Assembly (NCBI RefSeq): GCF_014836645.1
Contig: NZ_JACSQM010000003.1
Span: 310,001 to 374,000, forward strand
From: Fictibacillus norfolkensis
GTDB lineage: Bacteria; Bacillota; Bacilli; Bacillales; Fictibacillaceae
Length of the DNA: 64,000 bases
Direction: 5' to 3'
Shown here piece by piece: positions 8,737 through 16,011 of the stretch (positions are counted from its first letter, which is position 1; each line of letters begins with the position of its first letter). Below the pieces are notes generated by a model. The model ran no database searches. It saw only the letters and a program-made list of their open reading frames with translations, and was not told the origin of the DNA. The position numbers were made by a program, and so were the translations under genes.

Positions 8737-8973
8737 TTAAGCCATTAATTTTTCTAAATGTTGTATGATCAGATCATGATCCGGAAATTCTCCGGTCTCT
8801 TTTTTTGAATAAATCTTTTCGCCATTGACGTTCACTTCAAACACGCCCCCAGAGCTAGGGATCAGTTCGAGAGATAAAATTTTAGAACGAAAATGGTTGA
8901 ACAGGTCTTCCGCGAGACTCGCGGCTTTTGGTGCAAAGTTTCACATCATGCAGAATTCAATAGATACTTTCAT
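8737..8973 (-). CDS. SelW/Rdx-family selenoprotein (CxxU), in-frame UGA
   Basis: 78 codons from the ATG at 8973, which follows GGAGG at proper spacing. Translation begins MKVSIEFCMM-U-NFAPKAA, with an in-frame TGA at 8943-8941 read as selenocysteine (residue 11). It continues to PSSGGVFEVNVNGEKIYSKK and ETGEFPDHDL, the hallmark of the Rdx/SelW/SelT/SelH thioredoxin-like family (C-x-x-U/C then G-x-FEV-x-NG-x-x-IYSK-x-x-x-x-FP). It is probably a small thiol/selenol redox protein. Conservation on both sides of the TGA, a hairpin just downstream and location between selA and selD strongly support a true selenoprotein rather than a pseudogene. Conventional gene calling would miss it. Confidence 0.9.
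8910..8924 (-). promoter_or_regulatory. Predicted SECIS hairpin in selW-like mRNA
   Basis: In the mRNA sense, CCGCGA-GUC-UCGCGG forms a perfect six-bp, GC-rich stem. The three-base loop GUC begins 22 bases after the UGA, inside the window (roughly 16-37) allowed for bacterial SECIS elements, with G and U in the loop as recognised by SelB in E. coli. Confidence 0.75.
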
Positions 8974-9066
8974 TTTTCATCCTCCTTTTTTAAGACTATT
9001 TTAGTATATCCTTAGGCATTTCACAAAAATAATGTTTATACTAACAAAAGGAGGTGTCGTTTTATT

Positions 9067-10122
9067 ATGACAAGTAAAGACAATGTTAAGCTTACTCACC
9101 TTTCCTCAAAAGGTGGTTGAGGCTGTAAAATTGGTCCAGAAGACCTGGCGCAAGTTTTGCGTCATCTACCAAAACGTGAAAATGATCCTAACCTTTTAGT
9201 TGGTTTAGATACCTCAGACGATGCTGGAGTCTATAAGTTAACGGATGACCTTGCTATGATCCAGACTGTCGACTTCTTTACACCAATAGTAGACGATCCA
9301 TACATGTTCGGACAAATTGCGGCTGCCAATTCACTTAGTGATGTTTACGCGATGGGTGGACAGCCTACAACGGTAATGAATATAGTAGGTTTTCCGATCA
9401 ACACTCTCGGTCACGATGTTCTTGCTGAAATCCTAAAGGGAGCAGCCGATAAAGTGAAGGAATCTGGTGCAGTGCTGGTTGGAGGACACTCGATCGATGA
9501 TTCAGAGCCTAAGTTTGGCCTTTCTGTAACAGGACTTGTTCATCCATCAAAAGTATATAAAAATGTTGGTGCGAGACCTGGAGATGTTCTTGTGTTAACA
9601 AAACCAATCGGTGTGGGTATACAAACCACAGCGATAAAAAAAGACAAGCTTTCCGCCGAGCAGCTTCAACTAGTCAGCGAAACGATGGCAGCACTGAATA
9701 AGACTGCTGCTGAATGTTTAGAAGGTCTATCTCCAAACGCTGTCACAGATGTAACTGGATTTGGTCTTCTTGGTCATGCGACTGAGATGGCAAAAGGAAC
9801 AGGAAATATTACGATCGTGATCGATTATGACCGAGTTCCACTTTTACCAGGCACATCAGAGCTTGCTCAAGAAGGAATTGTTCCTGGTGGTTCAAAAGCA
9901 AATCATCGTTGGATAAAAGATGATGTCCAATACGGAAACGACCTTTCCGAGTGGCAGCAATGGATTTTATGTGATGCTGTAACTTCTGGCGGTTTACTCG
10001 TAAGCCTTCCTGAAAGCGACGCTCTAGAATATGTGAAGAGACTTCACACTAATGGTATAAAGGACGCTAGCATCGTCGGGCGTGTTCTTGCATTCTCTGA
10101 AAAACCGATCAAAGCCAATTAA
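9067..10122 (+). CDS. selD: Selenide, water dikinase (selenophosphate synthetase), selenoprotein form
   Basis: 351 residues including selenocysteine. The frame starts at ATG 9067 (AGGAGGTG ten bases upstream), and codon 18 is TGA (9118-9120) in the motif KGG-U-GCKIGPEDL, where other SelD proteins have Cys or Sec followed by Cys and the catalytic Lys. Downstream are VGLDTSDDAGVYKL, the DxxDD-type metal/ATP site, VGGHSIDD and DVTGFGLLGHA, all SelD signatures. It makes selenophosphate from selenide and ATP, feeding SelA, MnmH and possibly the SenB-like glycosyltransferase. It is divergent from the selW-like/selA unit and converges on the ABC transporter operon. Confidence 0.97.
9146..9164 (+). 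promoter_or_regulatory. Predicted SECIS hairpin in selD mRNA
   Basis: UGGCGCAA-GUU-UUGCGUCA forms an eight-pair stem (one G-U) with loop GUU starting 33 bases after the UGA, within the accepted bacterial distance. The loop begins GU, as in the hairpin of the selW-like gene. A competing smaller hairpin (GGUC-CAGAA-GACC, 9133-9145) lies closer to the UGA. Confidence 0.6.
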
Positions 10123-10125
10123 AAC

Positions 10126-10153
10126 AAAAAACTCCGGGTTCGGAGTTTTTTTG
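10126..10153. terminator. Bidirectional terminator between selD and phnC-like gene
   Basis: AAAAACTCCG and CGGAGTTTTT arms with loop GGTT serve the convergent selD and transporter operons. Confidence 0.9.
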
Positions 10154-10161
10154 CGTCCATT

Positions 10162-10905
10162 TTAAGATGAATGATTATAGATATCTGCATAGACCTTATC
10201 ATCAAATTCTTCAGGTGTTCCGTCAAAAACGAGTTTTCCGTCCTTAAGCGCAATAATTCTTGTGGCAAATTTTTTAGCGAGAATGACGTCGTGCACGTTA
10301 ATAATTGACACAAGATTTCTTTTCACATGAGTTTTTTTTAATAATTGAAAAATCCGATCAGCCGTTCCAGGATCCAAACTCGCAACAGGTTCGTCTCCTA
10401 AGAATACTTTCGGGTTTTGAACGAGTGCTCGAGCGATCGCCACTCTTTGTTTTTGCCCGCCGCTTAACTTCTCAACTCGTCTTGTTGGTTCAACCGTTAG
10501 CTCAACCTGATCAATTGCTTCTAGAGCTTGCAATCGATCACTGGATTTAAACAATCCTAACAAATTCTCATATGATTTTTTATATCCAAAGAGACCTGTT
10601 AAGATGTTTTGAACAACACTCATCCTCGGAATTAAGTTAAAATGCTGAAAGATCATTCCTGTTTTCCGGCGAACTTCTAACGTTTCTTTGTGAGTCATCT
10701 CACTTAACGTTTTATCTTCCCATTTCACATAACCTTCAGATACAGGCTGCAACCCGTTAATACATCTGATAAAAGTTGATTTTCCTGCACCGCTTCTTCC
10801 TAAGACACAAACAAACTCTCCCTTTTGGAAAGTAATATTAACATCTGCTAAAGCAGGTTCTTTAGCACCAGGATACGTGACAGATACACTCTTAAATTCA
10901 ATCAT
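10162..10905 (-). CDS. PhnC-like ABC transporter ATP-binding protein
   Basis: A 247-residue ATPase of the phosphonate/phosphite importer type. Walker A is GRSGAGKST (residues 36-44), followed by FIRCINGL. The Q-loop is MIFQHFNLIPRMSV, the signature is LSGGQKQR and Walker B VFLGDEPVASLDP. The FNLIPRMSVVQNIL segment is typical of PhnC. It is the last gene of a selB-glycosyltransferase-phnD-phnE-phnC-like run with gaps of 0-19 bases. Family members import phosphonates, phosphite or related oxyanions. In this locus a selenium compound is the most economical guess for the substrate, but that is inference. Confidence 0.9.
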   Translation of the reverse strand: MIEFKSVSVTYPGAKEPALADVNITFQKGEFVCVLGRSGAGKSTFIRCINGLQPVSEGYVKWEDKTLSEMTHKETLEVRRKTGMIFQHFNLIPRMSVVQNILTGLFGYKKSYENLLGLFKSSDRLQALEAIDQVELTVEPTRRVEKLSGGQKQRVAIARALVQNPKVFLGDEPVASLDPGTADRIFQLLKKTHVKRNLVSIINVHDVILAKKFATRIIALKDGKLVFDGTPEEFDDKVYADIYNHSS

Positions 10906-10913
10906 GTTATCAC

Positions 10914-11672
10914 CTAAATCACCTTTTCCCGAATTTTGCTGCCAATATAATCCACCATGATAACCATGATCATGATGAGTAGTACGTCAACCGAGACGAG
11001 TTGATACTGAAACGTTTTAAAATGAATAAACAATTGTTGACCGATTCCCCCTCCACCAATCAAACCTAAGATGAGCGAAGTACGAATAGCGACCTCAAAT
11101 CGGTAGAAAAATTGAGACAGGACATTCGGCCATATTTGTGGCAATACTGCAAAAAGATTTCCGATCCATTTCTTTGCCCCAACTGCCAGCATCGCTTCCA
11201 TCGGACCCTTGTCAGCCGACTCGATCAGCTCTGATATCAGCTTTCCTAATACTCCGATGTTATGAAATATGATGGCGATAACGGCAGGAAACGGGCCAGG
11301 TCCAAGCGTTGTTAAAAGAATTAAACCGAAAACAAATTCAGGTACTGATCGTAAAAAGCTAAGCAAGAAACGAGTCACGGAAAAGACAAAGCGATTTTTA
11401 CTCGTATTTCGAGCCGCCATAAAGCTTAACGGAAGTGCGATAATCAGACCGAATAAACTCCCCAAAAATGCAATAGCAATCGTTAACAAACTTTCTTGAA
11501 ACAGAAACGGCAGACTTTCTGTGTTCATCGGAAACCATTTCGACAGAAAGTCACCCATATTTTGAAAATCTCTAAACTTCGAAAGATCAAATTCTGTTAA
11601 CTTCATGCTTCCTATCACGAGTATAGTTAAACATAATAGAATTAAAAACTGGCTCCTCTTAAACCAAACCAT
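10914..11672 (-). CDS. PhnE-like ABC transporter permease
   Basis: A 252-residue integral membrane protein with about six hydrophobic segments, the first near residues 8-24. The EAA-type cytoplasmic loop is recognisable (SADKGPMEAMLAVGAKKW), followed by LPQIWPNVLSQFFYRFEVAIR, as in PhnE. GAGGGGA precedes the ATG. The gene lies eight bases before the ATPase gene and nine after the binding-protein gene, so the three subunits are co-transcribed. Confidence 0.9.
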   Translation of the reverse strand: MVWFKRSQFLILLCLTILVIGSMKLTEFDLSKFRDFQNMGDFLSKWFPMNTESLPFLFQESLLTIAIAFLGSLFGLIIALPLSFMAARNTSKNRFVFSVTRFLLSFLRSVPEFVFGLILLTTLGPGPFPAVIAIIFHNIGVLGKLISELIESADKGPMEAMLAVGAKKWIGNLFAVLPQIWPNVLSQFFYRFEVAIRTSLILGLIGGGGIGQQLFIHFKTFQYQLVSVDVLLIMIMVIMVDYIGSKIREKVI

Positions 11673-11681
11673 GGTTCCCCT

Positions 11682-12578
11682 CTATTCTTGAATGGTACCC
11701 TCTTTAATTGCTGCTTTTCGGATACTCTCGTAATCCTTGTTGTCTGCTTTCGTAAACCCAGTTGCACCAAAGGCATCTAGGATCTCTTTATCTTTAATAT
11801 CTAAAAAGATCTGCTGAAGTTTCTTCGTCGTTTTCTCATCTGTACTTTTAGATACAGCCCAAGGATATTGGAACAATTTCTCTGACTTCCAGATCACTTT
11901 AAACTGATCTCCGTCAATAGCCCCTTCTTCGATCAATTTATCATAGATAGCGCTGTCGATCGCACCAACATCTACTTGTTTGTTTTGAACAGCAAGTGCG
12001 GTCGCATCATGTGATCCCGTAAACCTAACATTATTAAAATCACTATCAGATTCACTTCTATAGATGCCTTCATCTTTTAATTTGATACTAGGAATCAATG
12101 ATCCTGAAGTTGAGGATGGGTCACCAAAAGCAAACTTAACATTCTTAACATCAGATGCCATATCTTCAAAACTTTCATACTTGCTGTCTTTATGCGTGAT
12201 TAAATAAGAATAGTAGAACGGTTCACCTTTGATCAGTTGTGTTACGATCGCTTTCGCTCCACTCTCTTCATGAGCGACAACGTATGTAAGAGGTCCGAAA
12301 TAAGCCATGTCGATTTTATCATAGTTCATCGCCTCAACTACACCGTTGTAATCCGGATAAGATGTGATCTTAACTTCGCGGTCCATTTTCTCACTAAGCA
12401 CTTTCTGAAGCTTATCAAGCGCACCCTTCATCTCACCTTCTGTTTGTGCTGGGATTACCCCAATCGTAAAGACCTCATCTTTATTTGATTTTGAATTTTT
12501 CTTATCTTCATTATTCGTTCCGCAAGCTGATACGAATAGCATCATAGTCAGCAACAATAAACTAAGTTTTTTCATCAT
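11682..12578 (-). CDS. PhnD-like substrate-binding lipoprotein
   Basis: A 298-residue exported lipoprotein. The signal peptide ends in the lipobox FVSAC (Cys 19), followed by a charged linker. The mature part has IGVIPAQTEGEM, the MAYFGPLTYVVAHE segment, FAFGDPSSTSGSLIPS (the PhnD S-x-T-S-G-x-L-x-P anion-binding loop) and VDVGAIDSAIYDKL. PhnD/PtxB-type proteins bind phosphonates, phosphite or hypophosphite. Phosphite and selenite are both pyramidal oxyanions, so a change to selenite is chemically reasonable. Co-transcription with selB points to selenium; no direct evidence for ligand identity. Confidence 0.92.
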   Translation of the reverse strand: MMKKLSLLLLTMMLFVSACGTNNEDKKNSKSNKDEVFTIGVIPAQTEGEMKGALDKLQKVLSEKMDREVKITSYPDYNGVVEAMNYDKIDMAYFGPLTYVVAHEESGAKAIVTQLIKGEPFYYSYLITHKDSKYESFEDMASDVKNVKFAFGDPSSTSGSLIPSIKLKDEGIYRSESDSDFNNVRFTGSHDATALAVQNKQVDVGAIDSAIYDKLIEEGAIDGDQFKVIWKSEKLFQYPWAVSKSTDEKTTKKLQQIFLDIKDKEILDAFGATGFTKADNKDYESIRKAAIKEGTIQE

Positions 12579-12597
12579 ACTCTCTCCTTTTTTCTTA

Positions 12598-13593
12598 TTA
12601 ATCTTTATATAATTCCATATAAGAGTCTATCTCTTTCTTTATAGTGTGGTTCTCTTTAATGGATTGATACCCATGGTCACTTAGTTGGTTATACGTTTTA
12701 TTATCAGACATCACTTTTTTTATAGAATGATATAGTTCTTCTTGAGATTGAAACAGCAATCCATTCATTCCATGCTGTATGATGCTAGCGTTTCCGACGT
12801 TATTCCTAGCGATTACAGGTTTTTTAAAACTCATCGCTTCTAACAGCGCTGTCGGCTGCCCTTCTGAGATCGATGTATTCAGTACAACATCTCCCCATTC
12901 ATACAGCTTCTTCATTTGACCGAGTTCTACTTCGGGCAGATAATGCAGCCAATCATGCTTTTTTTCCGCCTTTTTCACACGTTCGAACTCTTCCTCATCT
13001 AAGTTTGCTCCTACTAGTAAAAAGCAGAGATCAGTGAATTCATCAGACAGCCTAATCAAGCTTTCTAAAGCAAAAAGAACATCTTTTACCGGACGAATTC
13101 CAGCTGGCAGTAACAATTTCGGATAGCCCTCCGGTAGAGTCAATGTTTGAAGCATATGGTCTGTGGCAGGTAAATAAATACTTTGGGGTATCACATGCAC
13201 AGATTTATCACTTAGTGCATAATCTTTTACGAGCATTCGTTTAGCTTGTTGAGTAAAAACAGCGATAGCTTTTGCTTCACGCAGCATAGGAAGATATCTT
13301 CCTTCGTCTTCTATTAATGAGTGGTTAAGATCTGTTCCTCCAGAGGTAACGATATAAGGTTTATCCAACGTAACCTCATTTTTTTCTGCCCATTGAACGA
13401 ATCTTGAAAAATGAAGGATGTGATACATATCCGCTTTTTCCATCCATTCAAGTAGAGTAGGATTAACACTTGATTCTTCATATGGAAATAAAGAAAACTC
13501 AACTTTCCGAGACAATCCATGTTCTAATCGTTTGGCCGTAGTAGAATTACCACGGTTTTGTTTATAATATGGAGTGAAAAAAACAACTCTCAA
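12598..13593 (-). CDS. GT4-like glycosyltransferase resembling selenosugar synthase SenB
   Basis: 331-residue GT-B-type glycosyltransferase, apparently cytosolic. Motifs: NRGNSTTAKR (13-22), TSGGTDLN (83-90), VIPQS (134-138), LLPAGIRPVKD (161-171), VLNTSISEG (237-245) and VGNASII (266-272). SenB of the selenoneine pathway, which couples selenophosphate and UDP-GlcNAc into a selenosugar, carries the same landmarks in the same order (RQGNR-x-TA-x-R, TGTDL, LPAGIR-x-VKD, VLNSS-x-SEG) as I know the family. Its TTG start abuts the selB stop codon and the transporter genes follow. A SenA-like partner is not in the window. An ordinary GT4 enzyme cannot be excluded. No signal peptide. Confidence 0.8.
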   Translation of the reverse strand: MRVVFFTPYYKQNRGNSTTAKRLEHGLSRKVEFSLFPYEESSVNPTLLEWMEKADMYHILHFSRFVQWAEKNEVTLDKPYIVTSGGTDLNHSLIEDEGRYLPMLREAKAIAVFTQQAKRMLVKDYALSDKSVHVIPQSIYLPATDHMLQTLTLPEGYPKLLLPAGIRPVKDVLFALESLIRLSDEFTDLCFLLVGANLDEEEFERVKKAEKKHDWLHYLPEVELGQMKKLYEWGDVVLNTSISEGQPTALLEAMSFKKPVIARNNVGNASIIQHGMNGLLFQSQEELYHSIKKVMSDNKTYNQLSDHGYQSIKENHTIKKEIDSYMELYKD

Positions 13594-15486
13594 TTATTGC
13601 ACCCATTTCCTAACATTAGATTCTCGCGTTGTATACCCTAATGAATCCATACATTCCAAGATCGGTATTAAAAACTTTCTTGATGTATGAAGAACCGCCT
13701 TAGCATCCTGTACGGAAAAGGTTGAATCCGTATTGACTCTTAAATGTTCAACTGCTGAATCAAATGCCTTTTTACTCAACATCACTTCATCAAATAGCGT
13801 GACCACTTCATTGGTCTTAATCAAAAAATACTTAAACTCATGATAAAGAGGTTCTGGAAGTTGCTGAGCGTTATAGATGTTCGCTAGGTCATCCGGCTCA
13901 AGCTGTGCTTCTTCCAAGGTGTTCAGAACATTCGCCATCCTTTTTGCCCATTTTTCTGGATAATGTGGTTTAAAATGTGATAAATGAACAAATTGGTCCG
14001 TAATTGAAAAGTTTGAATCAGTTACCCATTTTTCAAGAAGCGAGTTAACTACCCTCGGATTTACTTCACTTTGGAAGGATTGAACAATTTCTGCCTTTGG
14101 TATACCTTGCCTTAAACTATACTCACTATGGAAGTTTTGAAGTTTGTTCATGATGCTGGATTTAATATGCTGTACTGTAGAATGAGAAACCAAATAATTC
14201 TGCATTCGTTCAACAGAACCTTCGCTTAATAGTTCGCCAAACGTTTGTTGAAGAATTTCCTCATCCATTCCGCTAGATCTCTTAAGTTCTAATTCTGTCA
14301 TCGATCCTACTTTATTAAGCAAGTCTAAAACTCGCTCACCAGGAGTTCCTTTATGTTTACTTTTCAATCGTTCGATGGTCTCCGCTCCAAATCTATAAAT
14401 AGATCCGTTCGGGTCGATAATTTCTCCTCCGCCAATCGTTTCCTCAGGAGTTGGTCTTCTTAAGATGAAACGATCACCTCGTTTTGTTACGACCTCTTGA
14501 TCTAATCGAACTTGACAATATATTTGATCTTCATTGACATCAAGCTCATTTCGGTCAAATAGGACGAGTTTACCCATCACTTCAGACGTACCACTATAAA
14601 ACTTCACAATCGAGCGCTGTTTCAATTTCCCTTGCCAACCTTCACCCGTTGATAACACGAGATCGATAGTGTTCGTGGTCGAGTAGACATTCGGTTCTAC
14701 TAGAACATGACCTCTTTTCCAATCTGCTCTAGAACCTCCTGAAAGGTTTAGCGCTGCTCTTTGTCCCGCTCTAGCGGAATGAACCTCTTGTTTGTGCACT
14801 TGAAGTTTTCGAATCTTCACTTTATCATTCCCAGGCTGAATAAGAAGTTCATTACCTTCCTGTACCTCACCTTCATAGACCGTACCTCTTACAACAGTAC
14901 CTTGTCCTTTTACGGTAAATATGTGATCGATCGGCATGCGGAATGCGCCTTGTGAAGATTTAACAGGTGTGTCTCTTAAGAGGTTAATGATCTCATTTTT
15001 TAATTTCTCTATTCCTGCAGAAGAAACACTGTCTACAAAATGTATTTGAAAATGTTCAAAAACCGATGAGTTTGTAAGTTCTAAAATGTCTTCTTCAACT
15101 AACAACCTCATCTCTTCATCAATCATATCTGACTTTGTAACTACGATTATTCCCTTTTCAATGCCCAAGTAGGAAAGAATTTCAAAGTGTTCTCTCGTTT
15201 GAGGCATCACACCTTCATCTCCCGCGATCACAAGGAGCACTAGATCGATTCCCGCCACACCAGCGATCATCTGACGAATCAGCTTTTCATGACCCGGTAC
15301 ATCTACAATAGAGGTATGCAGATCTTTTGTTAACGGAAAAGGCGCAAACCCTGGTTCGATCGTGATCTTGCGGGCTTTTTCTTCCTTTAGTGTATCTGTA
15401 TCAATCCCACTCAAAGCTTTTGTTAGCGTCGTTTTTCCGTGATCAATGTGTCCGGCCATTCCAATCGTATAATATTTTATCGTCAT
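13594..15486 (-). CDS. selB: Selenocysteine-specific elongation factor SelB
   Basis: 630 residues. GTPase motifs: AGHIDHGKTTL (near 10-20), DVPGHEKLIRQMIAG and the specificity motif TKSD. EF-Tu-like domains II and III follow (GQGTVVRGTVYEGEVQEG; RPTPEETIGGGEIIDP). The C-terminal third is a series of winged-helix domains that bind SECIS RNA in other SelB proteins. It delivers Sec-tRNA(Sec) to UGA codons with a SECIS. It heads the operon containing the SenB-like glycosyltransferase and ABC importer, and is divergent from tRNA-Sec. Confidence 0.97.
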   Translation of the reverse strand: MTIKYYTIGMAGHIDHGKTTLTKALSGIDTDTLKEEKARKITIEPGFAPFPLTKDLHTSIVDVPGHEKLIRQMIAGVAGIDLVLLVIAGDEGVMPQTREHFEILSYLGIEKGIIVVTKSDMIDEEMRLLVEEDILELTNSSVFEHFQIHFVDSVSSAGIEKLKNEIINLLRDTPVKSSQGAFRMPIDHIFTVKGQGTVVRGTVYEGEVQEGNELLIQPGNDKVKIRKLQVHKQEVHSARAGQRAALNLSGGSRADWKRGHVLVEPNVYSTTNTIDLVLSTGEGWQGKLKQRSIVKFYSGTSEVMGKLVLFDRNELDVNEDQIYCQVRLDQEVVTKRGDRFILRRPTPEETIGGGEIIDPNGSIYRFGAETIERLKSKHKGTPGERVLDLLNKVGSMTELELKRSSGMDEEILQQTFGELLSEGSVERMQNYLVSHSTVQHIKSSIMNKLQNFHSEYSLRQGIPKAEIVQSFQSEVNPRVVNSLLEKWVTDSNFSITDQFVHLSHFKPHYPEKWAKRMANVLNTLEEAQLEPDDLANIYNAQQLPEPLYHEFKYFLIKTNEVVTLFDEVMLSKKAFDSAVEHLRVNTDSTFSVQDAKAVLHTSRKFLIPILECMDSLGYTTRESNVRKWVQ

Positions 15487-15657
15487 CGTTTAACCACCTA
15501 TATGTACATACTCTTCTACACTTTATGAAAAGGAGATGTAAAAAACAAGGATAACGCTTTATTCATTGTTGAAAAATAGCGAAGTTTGCCTGTTCTATAT
15601 TATTTCCCAGATCGCCATAAACGGATGTATATTTATTCATAACTGTATACCCACAGG

Positions 15658-15692
15658 TTATCCACAGAACAAGTTATCCACACTTGTCCACA
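15658..15692 (+). promoter_or_regulatory. Cluster of three DnaA-box matches
   Basis: TTATCCACA occurs at 15658-15666 and 15674-15682, and TTGTCCACA at 15684-15692, all in the same orientation within 35 bases. The first two match the DnaA box consensus perfectly. A fourth partial match (CCCACAGG, 15650-15657) precedes them. Confidence 0.7.
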
Positions 15693-15698
15693 GGGCGG

Positions 15699-15768
15699 AC
15701 TGTTATAGTTGTTAAAATGAACTGTTATAGCGTTAAACTGTTATAGTTGGATATTCTCCCTGTTACAG
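15699..15768 (+). repeat. Short direct repeats ACTGTTATAG (three plus one degenerate)
   Basis: ACTGTTATAG is found at 15699-15708, 15721-15730 and 15737-15746, and a variant CCTGTTACAG at 15759-15768. Start-to-start spacings are 22, 16 and 22 bases. The array directly follows the DnaA-box cluster and precedes the tRNA-Sec promoter. It could be an operator for an unknown regulator or an iteron-like array. Confidence 0.65.
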
Positions 15769-15830
15769 TCACTCTCCACCACCATTCGACAAATCTACTC
15801 TCCCCTATCGTAAGGAATAAGGCTCAAGTC

Positions 15831-15860
15831 TTGTCCTACTAGGGTAAAATGCTGTATAAT
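15831..15860 (+). promoter_or_regulatory. Predicted sigma-A promoter of tRNA-Sec
   Basis: TTGTCC at 15831-15836 and a perfect TATAAT at 15855-15860 with 18-base spacing place the start site about 20 bases upstream of the tRNA. Confidence 0.7.
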
Positions 15861-15886
15861 GCAATAGCGAGCTAAGGAAATTATAT

Positions 15887-15983
15887 GGGGTCAGATGCGT
15901 AGCTGGTGCTTGCCTGGGTCTTCAAAACCTTTTGGGAGGCGCGTGCCGTCTCCGGTGGGTTCGATTCCCACATGGTCCCGCCA
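15887..15983 (+). tRNA. selC: tRNA-Sec (anticodon UCA)
   Basis: 97 bases with encoded GCCA 3' end. The anticodon loop CTTCAAA contains TCA, reading UGA. The T arm is canonical (GTGGG-TTCGATT-CCCAC), and a long variable arm (GGGAGGC-GCGT-GCC-G-TCTCC) is characteristic of tRNA-Sec. The acceptor helix GGGGTCAG/ATGGTCCC contains two adjacent G-U pairs and a G-A at the eighth pair. The D stem needs a bulged T, and the anticodon stem has four clear pairs. So the identity is firm but the structure looks imperfect. It lies divergent from selB with its own promoter. Confidence 0.9.
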
Positions 15984-16011
15984 AAAAATTTATACATATG
16001 AGGTGGACGCA

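Larger units (their letters stand above)
15487..15886. other. selB/tRNA-Sec divergent intergenic region
   Basis: 400 bases without a protein gene. It contains the selB upstream region, a cluster of three DnaA-box-like nonamers, an array of ten-base direct repeats and the tRNA-Sec promoter; each is listed separately. I see no further coding potential. Confidence 0.7.

Noticed and set aside
8709..8738. Plus-strand terminator between selA and the selW-like gene
   Set aside because: No plus-strand gene lies upstream; on the transcribed strand the hairpin lacks a T-run, so it is listed only as a hairpin.
15895..16011. N-terminal extension of YneK through tRNA-Sec
   Set aside because: The frame passes through the tRNA gene; a TTG with a good ribosome binding site at 16012 gives the family-typical protein.
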